From: an uncultured Ruminococcus sp.
Lineage (GTDB): Bacteria; Bacillota; Clostridia; Oscillospirales; Ruminococcaceae
Assembly: GCA_946537565.1 (NCBI GenBank)
Contig: CAMNFW010000157.1
Span: 1 to 5,219, forward strand
Direction: 5' to 3'
Length of the DNA stretch: 5,219 nt
In this document: piece by piece, positions 1-5,219 of the stretch
Numbering within the stretch: position 1 is the stretch's first letter
How the letters are laid out: every line of letters begins with the position of its first letter
The notes under the pieces: model-generated
What the model was told of the DNA's origin: nothing
Seen by the model: the letters and a program-made list of their open reading frames with translations, nothing else
Databases searched by the model: none
Translations under genes and position numbers: made by a program

Positions 1-412
1 CAGCGATCTGACCTGCGTCCTTAGTAGCCTGTCTCTGGGAGTCAGTGAAGTAAGCCGGAACAGTGATAACAGCCTCTGTAACGGGTTCGCCCAGATAAGC
101 CTCAGCATCAGCCTTAAGCTTAGAGAGTATCATAGCAGAAATTTCCTGGGGGGTATATTTCTTATCGTCGATAGTGACCTTATAATCAGAACCCATATGT
201 CTCTTAATAGAAGAAACGGTTCTGTCGTGGTTAGTGATAGCCTGTCTTTTAGCGACCTGACCAACAAGTCTCTCGCCGCTGTTAGTAAAAGCGACAACAG
301 AAGGAGTAGTTCTTGCACCTTCATTGTTAGGGATAACAACGGCATTGCCGCCCTCCATAACTGCTACGCATGAATTAGTTGTACCTAAGTCGATTCCTAT
401 AATTTTTCCCAT
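1..412 (-). CDS. dnaK: Molecular chaperone DnaK (Hsp70), N-terminal 137 residues; C-terminal part outside the window
   Basis: DnaK is the cytoplasmic ATP-driven Hsp70 chaperone that binds unfolded peptides and works with DnaJ and GrpE. Seen here is the start of the nucleotide-binding domain: the phosphate-1 loop [10 protein letters not shown] at residues 6-15, RTTPSVVAF at 34-42, the SIKR motif with Lys70 (equivalent to the catalytic Lys70 of E. coli DnaK), and AVITVPAYF at 114-122 followed by [11 protein letters not shown]. Between the SIKR motif and PQEISA the protein is much shorter than E. coli DnaK, matching the deletion known in Gram-positive DnaKs. The ATG at 412-410 is preceded, seven bases away, by TGGAGGA-type ribosome-binding sequence at 420-425. 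The gene is the third of the hrcA-grpE-dnaK operon and is cut by the left window edge, so nothing can be said of the substrate-binding domain. Confidence 0.98.
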   Translation of the reverse strand, partial: MGKIIGIDLGTTNSCVAVMEGGNAVVIPNNEGARTTPSVVAFTNSGERLVGQVAKRQAITNHDRTVSSIKRHMGSDYKVTIDDKKYTPQEISAMILSKLKADAEAYLGEPVTEAVITVPAYFTDSQRQATKDAGQIA

Positions 413-544
413 AATTGATTCCTCCAAATAATAATTATCTATGTCAACCTTTCGGGGAAAGGCATTTTGTATAAGCTTTACAAAGAATGATCTCAGCCTT
501 TAAGCTAAGGCATATAGTATTGGTCAGCAGTTCTGCGGAGCTGA
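413..544 (-). other. grpE-dnaK intergenic spacer with four consecutive short inverted repeats
   Basis: This 132-base spacer holds no gene. It contains four non-overlapping perfect inverted repeats: 524-544 (5-bp arms TCAGC/GCTGA, 11-base loop, abutting the grpE stop), 496-511 (GCCTT/AAGGC, 6-base loop), 466-484 (TTTGTA/TACAAA, 7-base loop) and 448-462 (CCTTTC/GAAAGG, 3-base loop). None is followed by a run of T on the transcribed strand, so they are not ordinary terminators. They may affect processing or stability of the operon mRNA, or dnaK translation. That role is inferred. A TTGACA-like hexamer at 442-447 has no fitting -10 box, so I do not call a dnaK promoter. Confidence 0.6.
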
Positions 545-1117
545 CTAAAGAGCGACAGCCACCATAGCCGGGCGAATGAGTTTATCGCCTATCTTATAGC
601 CTTTCTGATAAACGGCGCAGACATAGCCGCTGGCATAATCGGTGCCGTCCTGCTGGCTGATAGCGTTATGAACATTGGGGTCGAATTCTTTTCCGAGGGC
701 TTCGACTTCGGAAACATTCATTTTGCTCAGGAACTCCTTAAGCTGATTGAAAATCATATTCATACCGTTTTTAAAGTTTTCATCGCTGCACTCGAACTCC
801 AGTGATCTTTCAAAGCTGTCGATTACGGGCAGCAACTCCTCGATACATTTAGCTGTAGCATTCTGGTAAGTATCAGTTTTTTCTCTTACGGTACGTTTTC
901 TATAGTTATCGTACTCAGCGAAGAGTCTGAGGTACTTATCATTAGCCTCAGCGAGAGCGTCCTCCAAAGCAGCGTACTCACTGGCAGCGTCATTGTATTC
1001 GCTTACAGCATCGTCCTCATCGGAGCTTTCGTTGATGATCAGCTCTTCTTCGAGAGCCTCATGCACAGTATCCTCTGGAGTATCCTGTGTCTCATTAATG
1101 ATATTGTCATTATCCAA
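545..1117 (-). CDS. grpE: GrpE, nucleotide exchange factor for DnaK
   Basis: GrpE is a cytoplasmic homodimer that releases ADP from DnaK and resets the chaperone cycle. The 190-residue product has the family layout: an acidic, probably disordered N-terminus (residues 1-45), a long helix or coiled coil (about 46-105) containing AEYDNYRKRT at 67-76, and the C-terminal beta domain with EFDPNVHNAI (144-153), QKGYKIGD (171-178) and the closing RPAMVAV (182-188). Length is normal for Firmicutes. The start is a TTG (1117-1115), chosen because a GAAAGGA ribosome site sits ten bases upstream at 1128-1134 and the next in-frame Met, at residue 119, would delete the helix. Sixteen bases separate it from hrcA, and the ribosome site overlaps the hrcA stop codon, so coupled translation is likely. 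The stop is TAG. Confidence 0.97.
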   Translation of the reverse strand: MDNDNIINETQDTPEDTVHEALEEELIINESSDEDDAVSEYNDAASEYAALEDALAEANDKYLRLFAEYDNYRKRTVREKTDTYQNATAKCIEELLPVIDSFERSLEFECSDENFKNGMNMIFNQLKEFLSKMNVSEVEALGKEFDPNVHNAISQQDGTDYASGYVCAVYQKGYKIGDKLIRPAMVAVAL

Positions 1118-1127
1118 GATCTATCCG

Positions 1128-1134
1128 TCCTTTC
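1128..1134 (-). promoter_or_regulatory. Ribosome-binding site of grpE, overlapping the hrcA stop codon
   Basis: On the minus strand this reads GAAAGGA. It lies ten bases before the TTG start of grpE and shares its first base with the last base of the hrcA TAG stop codon. This supports the TTG start and suggests that ribosomes finishing hrcA can restart on grpE. Confidence 0.7.
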
Positions 1135-2183
1135 TAAGTGAAATTGTCCCCGTCCTGCGGCAGCTCCGGAACGGTGGGTTCATCGCCGCCGGACATAAGC
1201 ATAGACATTTTGTTAGTCATATACTCAATGTAGGGTATAATTTTTTTATAATCCACCCGCATAGGACCGATAATACCAATTGAGCCGGCATCGAATCCGC
1301 CCTTCTTATAACGGGAAACTATCATGCTTGAATTACCGATCGCAAAGCTTCCCTCTGAACCGAACTTGACCTGCAAGCCACTGAAAGAATCCTCAAGGAA
1401 ATCTGTCAGCTCATGGCGCTGACCGATAAACTTAACGACCTCCATTTTATCCAGATCGTCACAGCTAAGCAATTTTTCGCCGCCGCTGAGGGTAAGCTCC
1501 TGATGTCTCAGGTCTTCTGAAAGCTCAAACAGACCTTTTACCAGCGGTGAGAGTGTCACCATATACGCTGAGACCGCAGCGATCATCTTATCCAGCATTT
1601 CCTCAGACAGCTCCTCAACAGAAACGCCGCTGAGATTTTCATCAATATACTTAGTGAAGAAATCCAGCTGTTCATGATTAAGGTCAAATTCCAGTCTGCA
1701 AGCCTTATTTTTGATACTGCCGTTGGAAGTGATAAGGAGTATAACATAGAGCCGCTTGCCGGTGGGGATAACCTCGACCTTAGAGATAATGGAGAACTTT
1801 GGAGCAGAGGTAGTAACAACAGCAGCGCACTGGGTAAGTTCAGTAAGAGCAGCCGCAGCATTTTCAATGAGCAGTTCTTCGGGTGTATCCTCGCTGCCGA
1901 GCATACTGTCGATTTTTAGTTTTTCATCATCTGAAAGTTCCGGAAGAGTCATAAGCTCGTCGATATAGAGTCTGTAGCCGGCGAAGGTAGGGATCCTGCC
2001 GGCGGAGGTATGTGGCTGTTCAAGGTATCCGAGCTGTTCCAGCACAGCCATATCATTACGGATAGTAGCAGCAGAGACCTTAATATTATCAAGCTTTGCA
2101 ATAGTCTTTGAGCCTACAGGCTCACCGGTTCTGATATACTCGTCAACTACAGCAGCGAGTACTTTCAGCTTCCTGTCGTCCAC
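1134..2183 (-). CDS. hrcA: HrcA, heat-inducible transcription repressor of CIRCE-controlled genes
   Basis: HrcA binds the CIRCE operator as a dimer and represses the dnaK and groE operons. In known systems it needs GroEL to stay active. The N-terminal winged helix carries GEPVGSKTIAK (about 20-30), ATIRNDMAVLEQLGYLEQ (39-56, recognition region) and PHTSAGRIP (57-65). The middle GAF-like region is more divergent. The C-terminus carries the conserved GSIGIIGPMRVDY from about residue 300, then an acidic tail ending DGDNFT. The length of 349 residues is typical. I place the start at the GTG at 2183-2181. The GAAAGG ribosome site at 2195-2200 is 11 bases away from it, but only 2 bases from an earlier in-frame GTG at 2192-2190, which would add three residues and is too close to be used. 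It is the first gene of the operon, directly behind CIRCE, so it is autoregulated. Confidence 0.96.
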   Translation of the reverse strand: MDDRKLKVLAAVVDEYIRTGEPVGSKTIAKLDNIKVSAATIRNDMAVLEQLGYLEQPHTSAGRIPTFAGYRLYIDELMTLPELSDDEKLKIDSMLGSEDTPEELLIENAAAALTELTQCAAVVTTSAPKFSIISKVEVIPTGKRLYVILLITSNGSIKNKACRLEFDLNHEQLDFFTKYIDENLSGVSVEELSEEMLDKMIAAVSAYMVTLSPLVKGLFELSEDLRHQELTLSGGEKLLSCDDLDKMEVVKFIGQRHELTDFLEDSFSGLQVKFGSEGSFAIGNSSMIVSRYKKGGFDAGSIGIIGPMRVDYKKIIPYIEYMTNKMSMLMSGGDEPTVPELPQDGDNFT

Positions 2184-2194
2184 GATGATCACAA

Positions 2195-2200
2195 CCTTTC
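2195..2200 (-). promoter_or_regulatory. Ribosome-binding site of hrcA that decides between two GTG starts
   Basis: The minus strand reads GAAAGG. Spacing is 11 bases to the GTG at 2183 and 2 bases to the GTG at 2192. Because AAGG pairs with the upstream part of the anti-Shine-Dalgarno sequence, the longer spacing is the workable one. Confidence 0.65.
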
Positions 2201-2207
2201 TTTTCGT

Positions 2208-2234
2208 TTAGCACTCTCACTCCCTGAGTGCTAA
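2208..2234 (-). promoter_or_regulatory. CIRCE operator (HrcA binding site), perfect consensus
   Basis: The sequence is TTAGCACTC, a nine-base spacer, then GAGTGCTAA, an exact match to the CIRCE consensus in both arms and spacer length. It lies seven bases ahead of the hrcA ribosome site and covers the predicted transcription start, so bound HrcA would block initiation. The transcript from about 2232 would keep most of the palindrome as a 5' hairpin, which can also affect mRNA stability in known CIRCE operons. Confidence 0.98.
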
Positions 2235-2238
2235 TTAT

Positions 2239-2267
2239 AATTTATCACTATTATTGCAATTTGTCAA
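2239..2267 (-). promoter_or_regulatory. Housekeeping (sigma-A type) promoter of the hrcA-grpE-dnaK operon
   Basis: On the minus strand a perfect TTGACA -35 box (2262-2267) is followed after exactly 17 bases by TAAATT (2239-2244). TAAATT matches the -10 consensus at four of six positions and is preceded by TGA, an extended -10 motif. The predicted start, near 2232, falls inside CIRCE. This is the expected arrangement for HrcA-controlled class I heat-shock operons. Confidence 0.85.
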
Positions 2268-2445
2268 GGGGTTTATTCATTTTCAGCGTTTTTGACAATT
2301 TTTGTCATTTTAATTTGTCTGATTTTCAAGGTTTCAACAATGTATTCAACATTTTCAACACCCCGATTTTAGTGGAAAACTCCTGCTTATACTATATATT
2401 ATACTATGTCCCGTCAGCAGATCCCGGACAAAAAATCGTCAATGC
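2268..2445. other. AT-rich non-coding interval between surface-gene terminator and heat-shock promoter
   Basis: No convincing gene is present. An open frame on the plus strand runs through CIRCE, the promoter and the terminator and has no ribosome site. The interval holds a perfect inverted repeat, TGACAA-TTT-TTGTCA, at 2293-2307, four TTCAA(C/G) hexamers at 2325, 2333, 2345 and 2354, and a nine-base direct repeat, TTATACTAT, at 2387-2395 and 2399-2407. On the minus strand the last repeat yields TATAAT-like strings, but no -35 box lies at a usable distance. Confidence 0.5.
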
Positions 2446-2482
2446 AAAAAAATCCGGAAGCAGTCTTTCAACCGCTTCCGGA
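2446..2482 (-). terminator. Rho-independent terminator of the surface-protein gene
   Basis: The minus strand has a nine-base-pair perfect stem TCCGGAAGC/GCTTCCGGA (2474-2482 and 2453-2461), which can be extended by three inner pairs including one G-U to leave a six-base loop. Seven T residues follow directly (2446-2452). It begins 35 bases after the TGA stop of the surface gene and insulates the heat-shock operon from read-through. Confidence 0.95.
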
Positions 2483-2517
2483 AAATTCATATTACAAGAG
2501 TATCAGATCAGTTAAGA

Positions 2518-5219
2518 TCAATCCTCATCTCTCTTTTTGCGGGCTGCAAATGCGAGTGCAGCAGCAGCAGTGATAGTGATGAGAACCATGCCAATGCCCT
2601 TATCTCCGGTCTTAGGAGCGTTTGTAGAGGCAGCAGCAGTAGTAGCTCTTGTTGTAGCTGCAGTAGTAACCTTAGCAGTGGTAGTTGTAGTAGTTGTGGT
2701 AGTTGCAGCAGTATCAGTAGTAGTTGTAGTTGTATCAGCAGTTGTTGTAGTGGTATCAGTATCAGTTACAGTAGTAGTAGTAGTTTCAGTAGTAGTTTCA
2801 GTAGTAGTTGATGTAGTAGTGGTAGTTGTAGTAACGATCATTTCGTCTATCATAGTAACTGTATTGTCGATAACCTCAGCGCCGCCGACCAGCTGACCAT
2901 TTTCAATAGTGAATATGATGTCAGTTGCAACCAGATAACCGTTAGGAGCAGCATCCTCATGGAGAGTATAAGTACCATCTGTCAGGTCTCTGATGAGAGT
3001 AGAAGATGTACCAGAGATCCAAACGAGTACATTGCTGTTCTCGGTAGTCTCAAGCTCAGCGCCTTCACCAAGTGTAACCTTGCTGATGTCGAATACAACA
3101 TCATTTCCACGGAAGTCCTTACCAGTAAGAGTCAGTGTAGCACCGCTTACCTCTTCGCTGAATACGTCCTGCTTGCTGATATTAACATCAGTAACAGTCA
3201 TATCGTCGATCATAGTTACGGTATTTCCTTCAACACCAACATCACCAGAAAGCTTGCCGTCGATGATAGTGAATGTTATGTCTGTAGTAACTTCGTAGCC
3301 GTTAGGAGCAGCCACTTCATGGAGAGTGTAAGTACCGTCCGGCAGATCCTTTACGAAGGTAGCGGTAGAACCGGATACCCATGTAAGCTGATTGCCAGTG
3401 TTTTCGATAGTTGCACCAACTCCGAGGGAAACATTGTCGATATCGAATGTAACGGTTCTGCCAGTGAGGTCACTGCCTGTAAGAGTGAGCTTAGCGCCGC
3501 TGATCTCTTCGCTGAAGACATTCTGCTTGCTTATCTGGATATCAGATACGATCATATCGTCTTCCATAGTAACAGTGTTGCCTGTAACAGCCTCGCCGCC
3601 GATGATTTCGCCGTTAGAAACAACGAAGTGGATATCAGTTGTTACGAGGTAGCCGGAAGGAGCAGCTTCTTCGTGGAGAGTATAAGTTCCGCTTGGAAGA
3701 TTCTTAACGAAAGTTCCGCTTGTACCGGAAACCCAGATCAGTTCAGTACCATTCTCAGTGCTTACCAGTTCTGCGCCGTTTCCGAGAGAAACGTTGCTCA
3801 GTTCAAATACGATGTCATTGCCGTTGGAATCCTTACCAGTAAGCTTAAGTACAGCACCGGGAACTTCGTCACCGTATACATTAGACTTGCTGATCTGAAC
3901 CTCGCCCTTCATTGTATCGAACATATTAACAGTGCTGTTGCTTGAAACAGTACCGCCGATGATATCCTTTCCAACGATCTGGAAAGTGATATCAGTGGTA
4001 ACTTCATAGCCGTCAGGAGCAGCAACCTCATGGAGCTTGTAGCTGCCTTCGCCGAGACCCTTGATAAGGGTTGAAGTAGTACCGGAGATAAATGTCAGCT
4101 CATTAGTATTTGAGTCAGAAACGAGCTGAGCGCCCTCGCCGAGAATAACATTGCTGATGTCGAATATAACGTCCTCGCCGCTGACACCCTTACCGGTGAG
4201 AGTAAGAGTAGCGCCTGCGATCTCAGTGCCATAGGTATTAGCCTTGCAGATATAAACGTCAGCAGTAACGGTAGTAGTTGTTGTTGTAGTAGACTCGGTG
4301 GTAGTTGTAGTAGTGGTGGATGTAGTTGTGGTTGTAGTTCTTGTGTCATCATCGCCGCCGATGATAGTAACAGAAGAAGTAGTAGTGCTGATATCGGTAT
4401 CAGGGCCAGCAGTTACGCTTGTAGTAGTAACGGTGGTAGTGGTAGCAGTAGTTGTAGAAGTTGTAGTAACGATGCGCTCGTCAACCATATCAACAGCTGT
4501 AACCTCAACGCCGTTTACAGTAACCTGTCCGCCGATAACAACGAAAGTGATGTCATTAGCAACTTCATAGCCATTAGGAGCAGCTTCCTCATGGAGAGTG
4601 TAGGTACCGTCTTCAGTGAGAACGATAGTAGCGCCGCTGCCGCTGATCCATGCTAATGTATTACCGGAGCTTGTGATAGCATAGCCGCCGTTTCCGACCT
4701 GTAAAGCATCTGTATCAAAGATAACAGGAGTTCCGTCAGCCTTAACACCGGTAAGAGTGAGGGTAGCACCAGGAACCTCTGCGCCGCCAACGTCAACCTT
4801 ATTGATCTGAACGCTGTTTCTTGCAGCTACAGTAGTAGTAGTTCCGGTTGTAGAAGTAGTAGTTTCAGTTGTTGTAGTAGAAGTAGTTGAAGTTTCTGTT
4901 CTTGTGGTTGTAGTGGTAGATGTAGTTGTTGTAGTTGTGGTGGTAGTTGTTGTTGTTGTGGTTGATGTAGTTGATGTAGTGGTGGTAGTTGTGGTGGTTG
5001 TGGTAGATGTAGTTGTTGTTGTGGTAGATGTAGTTGTTGTCGTTGTAGTGGTTGTGGTAGTTGTGGTGGTAGATGTTGTAGTATCGTCTGTGGTTGTTGT
5101 GGTTGTAGAAGTAGTAGTTGTTGTGGTAGTTGTTGTGGTGGTTGTGGTAGATGTAGTTGTTGTTGTGGTGGTTGTGGTTGTAGCCGGGATAATCTCGTCG
5201 ATCATAGTGATCTCAGAAA
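2518..5219 (-). CDS. Cell-wall-anchored surface protein with CnaB (SpaA-type) isopeptide domains and threonine stalks, N-terminus outside the window
   Basis: About 899 C-terminal residues of a larger exported protein, presumed to be fixed to the wall by sortase and to act as an adhesin, scaffold or stalk. Its ligand is unknown. Numbering from the internal Met at 5205, the parts are: the end of an upstream CnaB domain (SEITMIDE), a Thr stalk (9-125), CnaB 1 (131-246), a Thr linker (247-315), CnaB 2-5 in tandem (316-433, 434-553, 554-671, 672-791), a Thr/Ala linker (792-861), and the sorting signal NAPKTG (862-867) with hydrophobic helix and RKKRDED tail. Each domain has an E-box of the form Y(T/K)LHExAAPxGY. 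The Met at 5205 is not the start: the frame is open to the window edge, and this Met aligns with the TMID strand of domains 4 and 5. Stop TGA. A pilin or cellulosome-linked role is possible but unproven. Confidence 0.93.
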   Translation of the reverse strand, partial: SEITMIDEIIPATTTTTTTTTTSTTTTTTTTTTTTTSTTTTTTDDTTTSTTTTTTTTTTTTTTSTTTTTTSTTTTTTTTTTSTTSTTTTTTTTTTTTTTSTTTTTRTETSTTSTTTTETTTSTTGTTTTVAARNSVQINKVDVGGAEVPGATLTLTGVKADGTPVIFDTDALQVGNGGYAITSSGNTLAWISGSGATIVLTEDGTYTLHEEAAPNGYEVANDITFVVIGGQVTVNGVEVTAVDMVDERIVTTTSTTTATTTTVTTTSVTAGPDTDISTTTSSVTIIGGDDDTRTTTTTTSTTTTTTTESTTTTTTTVTADVYICKANTYGTEIAGATLTLTGKGVSGEDVIFDISNVILGEGAQLVSDSNTNELTFISGTTSTLIKGLGEGSYKLHEVAAPDGYEVTTDITFQIVGKDIIGGTVSSNSTVNMFDTMKGEVQISKSNVYGDEVPGAVLKLTGKDSNGNDIVFELSNVSLGNGAELVSTENGTELIWVSGTSGTFVKNLPSGTYTLHEEAAPSGYLVTTDIHFVVSNGEIIGGEAVTGNTVTMEDDMIVSDIQISKQNVFSEEISGAKLTLTGSDLTGRTVTFDIDNVSLGVGATIENTGNQLTWVSGSTATFVKDLPDGTYTLHEVAAPNGYEVTTDITFTIIDGKLSGDVGVEGNTVTMIDDMTVTDVNISKQDVFSEEVSGATLTLTGKDFRGNDVVFDISKVTLGEGAELETTENSNVLVWISGTSSTLIRDLTDGTYTLHEDAAPNGYLVATDIIFTIENGQLVGGAEVIDNTVTMIDEMIVTTTTTTTSTTTETTTETTTTTVTDTDTTTTTADTTTTTTDTAATTTTTTTTTAKVTTAATTRATTAAASTNAPKTGDKGIGMVLITITAAAALAFAARKKRDED
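2521..2622 (-). other. C-terminal sortase sorting signal (APKTG type)
   Basis: Residues 862-895 of the surface protein read NAPKTG, then a hydrophobic stretch of about 18 residues rich in Ile and Ala (871-888), then the basic cluster RKKR and an acidic DED end. This three-part layout is that of sortase substrates. The motif has Ala where canonical LPxTG has Leu. Sortase cleavage would be expected between Thr866 and Gly867. Confidence 0.88.
2623..2832 (-). repeat. C-terminal Thr/Ala-rich linker, low-complexity ACN codon tract
   Basis: Encodes residues 792-861 of the surface protein; 48 of 70 are threonine. It starts as runs of Thr broken by Ser, Glu and Asp and drifts into Ala with a few Lys and Arg next to the sorting motif. 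It is probably the wall-spanning segment that lifts the CnaB array off the peptidoglycan. Confidence 0.85.
2833..4260 (-). repeat. Four tandem CnaB domain repeats (units of about 357 bp)
   Basis: Units at 3907-4260, 3547-3906, 3193-3546 and 2833-3192 encode 118, 120, 118 and 120 residues with no linker between them. Conserved features per unit are a first strand ending in Lys (Lys321, 440, 560, 678), a core such as GAxLxLTG, a (W/F)(I/V)SG(T/S) strand, the E-box Glu (393, 512, 630, 750), and a final strand (T/N)MxD whose Asp (430, 549, 667, 787) is the likely bond partner of the Lys. The units resemble each other strongly and arose by duplication, but they have clearly diverged. Confidence 0.88.
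4261..4467 (-). repeat. Interdomain Thr-rich linker between CnaB 1 and CnaB 2
   Basis: Encodes residues 247-315. Two Thr-rich tracts flank a non-repetitive middle, roughly residues 263-289, that includes SVTAGPDTDIS and the acidic IIGGDDDTR. The middle is too short for a folded domain and may be a hinge or the remnant of a lost domain boundary. Confidence 0.8.
4468..4815 (-). repeat. Separate first CnaB domain of the surface protein
   Basis: Residues 131-246, isolated from the tandem array by Thr tracts on both sides. The likely isopeptide triad is Lys136 (VQINK), Glu206 (LHEEAAPNGY) and Asp242 (VDMVDE). Parts such as APNGYEVA and QVTVNG closely resemble the matching strands of the FbaB CnaB2 domain from S. 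pyogenes, recalled from knowledge and not aligned computationally. Confidence 0.82.
4831..5181 (-). repeat. Threonine stalk: 351-bp imperfect ACN trinucleotide repeat
   Basis: Encodes residues 9-125 of the visible protein: 100 Thr and 11 Ser in 117 residues, with only two Asp, two Glu, one Arg and one Gly breaking the pattern, and no proline. The DNA is a mixed ACA/ACC/ACT array, so the plus strand is G/T-only for long stretches. Such a tract is likely extended, rigid and perhaps O-glycosylated, and is prone to length change by slippage or unequal recombination. Confidence 0.92.

Noticed and set aside
425..447. Possible separate dnaK promoter starting with TTGACA at 442-447 (minus strand)
   Set aside because: At 17 bases the -10 position would fall on the GGAGG ribosome site, and no TATAAT-like hexamer lies at 16-18 bases.
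2386..2426. TATAAT-like boxes in the direct repeat at 2387-2407 as a second hrcA promoter
   Set aside because: The sequences 17 bases upstream (CGGGAT, ACGGGA) do not resemble a -35 box and there is no extended -10 TG.
2184..2445. CtsR operator or sigma-B promoter for heat-shock control
   Set aside because: No GGTCAAA tandem heptads and no sigma-B type boxes were found; control by CIRCE and HrcA is sufficient.
2228..2515. Open reading frame of 95 codons on the plus strand in the hrcA upstream region
   Set aside because: It runs through CIRCE, the heat-shock promoter and the terminator, has no ribosome site, and encodes a composition typical of random AT-rich DNA.
2959..3945. Open reading frame of 328 codons on the plus strand
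   Set aside because: It lies wholly antisense to the CnaB array, has no ribosome site or recognisable protein family, and is explained by the repeated codon pattern of the real gene.
4831..5181. CRISPR array or satellite in the GT-rich repeat
   Set aside because: There is no constant repeat with unique spacers; the pattern is threonine codons in one long open frame.

Overview
The window looks like chromosome from a Gram-positive Firmicute, most likely a gut or rumen Ruminococcus or close relative. The grounds are a perfect CIRCE operator over an hrcA-grpE-dnaK heat-shock operon, a DnaK N-terminus lacking the segment found in the Gram-negative protein, a sortase-type wall-anchoring signal, and very long threonine linkers of the kind common in ruminococcal surface and cellulosome proteins. 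The genus is an inference. All genes are on the minus strand, so the biological order runs from high to low coordinates.

Region 5219 to 2518 holds most of a large cell-wall-anchored adhesin or stalk protein. Its N-terminus lies beyond the window. Visible parts, in order, are the last strand of one CnaB-type domain, a 117-residue stalk with 100 threonines, a CnaB domain, a second Thr linker, four tandem CnaB domains of 118-120 residues, a third Thr/Ala linker, and an APKTG sorting signal with membrane segment and basic tail. Each of the five complete domains keeps a Lys, Glu and Asp at the positions that form the Lys-Asp isopeptide bond in the CnaB2 domain of Streptococcus pyogenes FbaB. A strong intrinsic terminator (2446-2482) follows the gene.

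Region 2445 to 2184 is an AT-rich regulatory interval. It ends in a housekeeping promoter (TTGACA, 17 bp, TGA-TAAATT) and a perfect CIRCE element just ahead of hrcA. HrcA (1134-2183) represses the operon through CIRCE. GrpE (545-1117, TTG start) follows 16 bases later, with its ribosome site overlapping the hrcA stop, so translational coupling is likely. A 132-base spacer with four successive short inverted repeats separates grpE from dnaK, whose first 137 codons fill the left edge. HrcA senses the chaperone state, and DnaK with GrpE as nucleotide exchange factor refolds proteins. The usual next gene, dnaJ, would lie outside the window.

The heat-shock operon is ordinary core genome. The surface protein is the unusual part. 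No mobile element, RNA gene or CRISPR array was seen.
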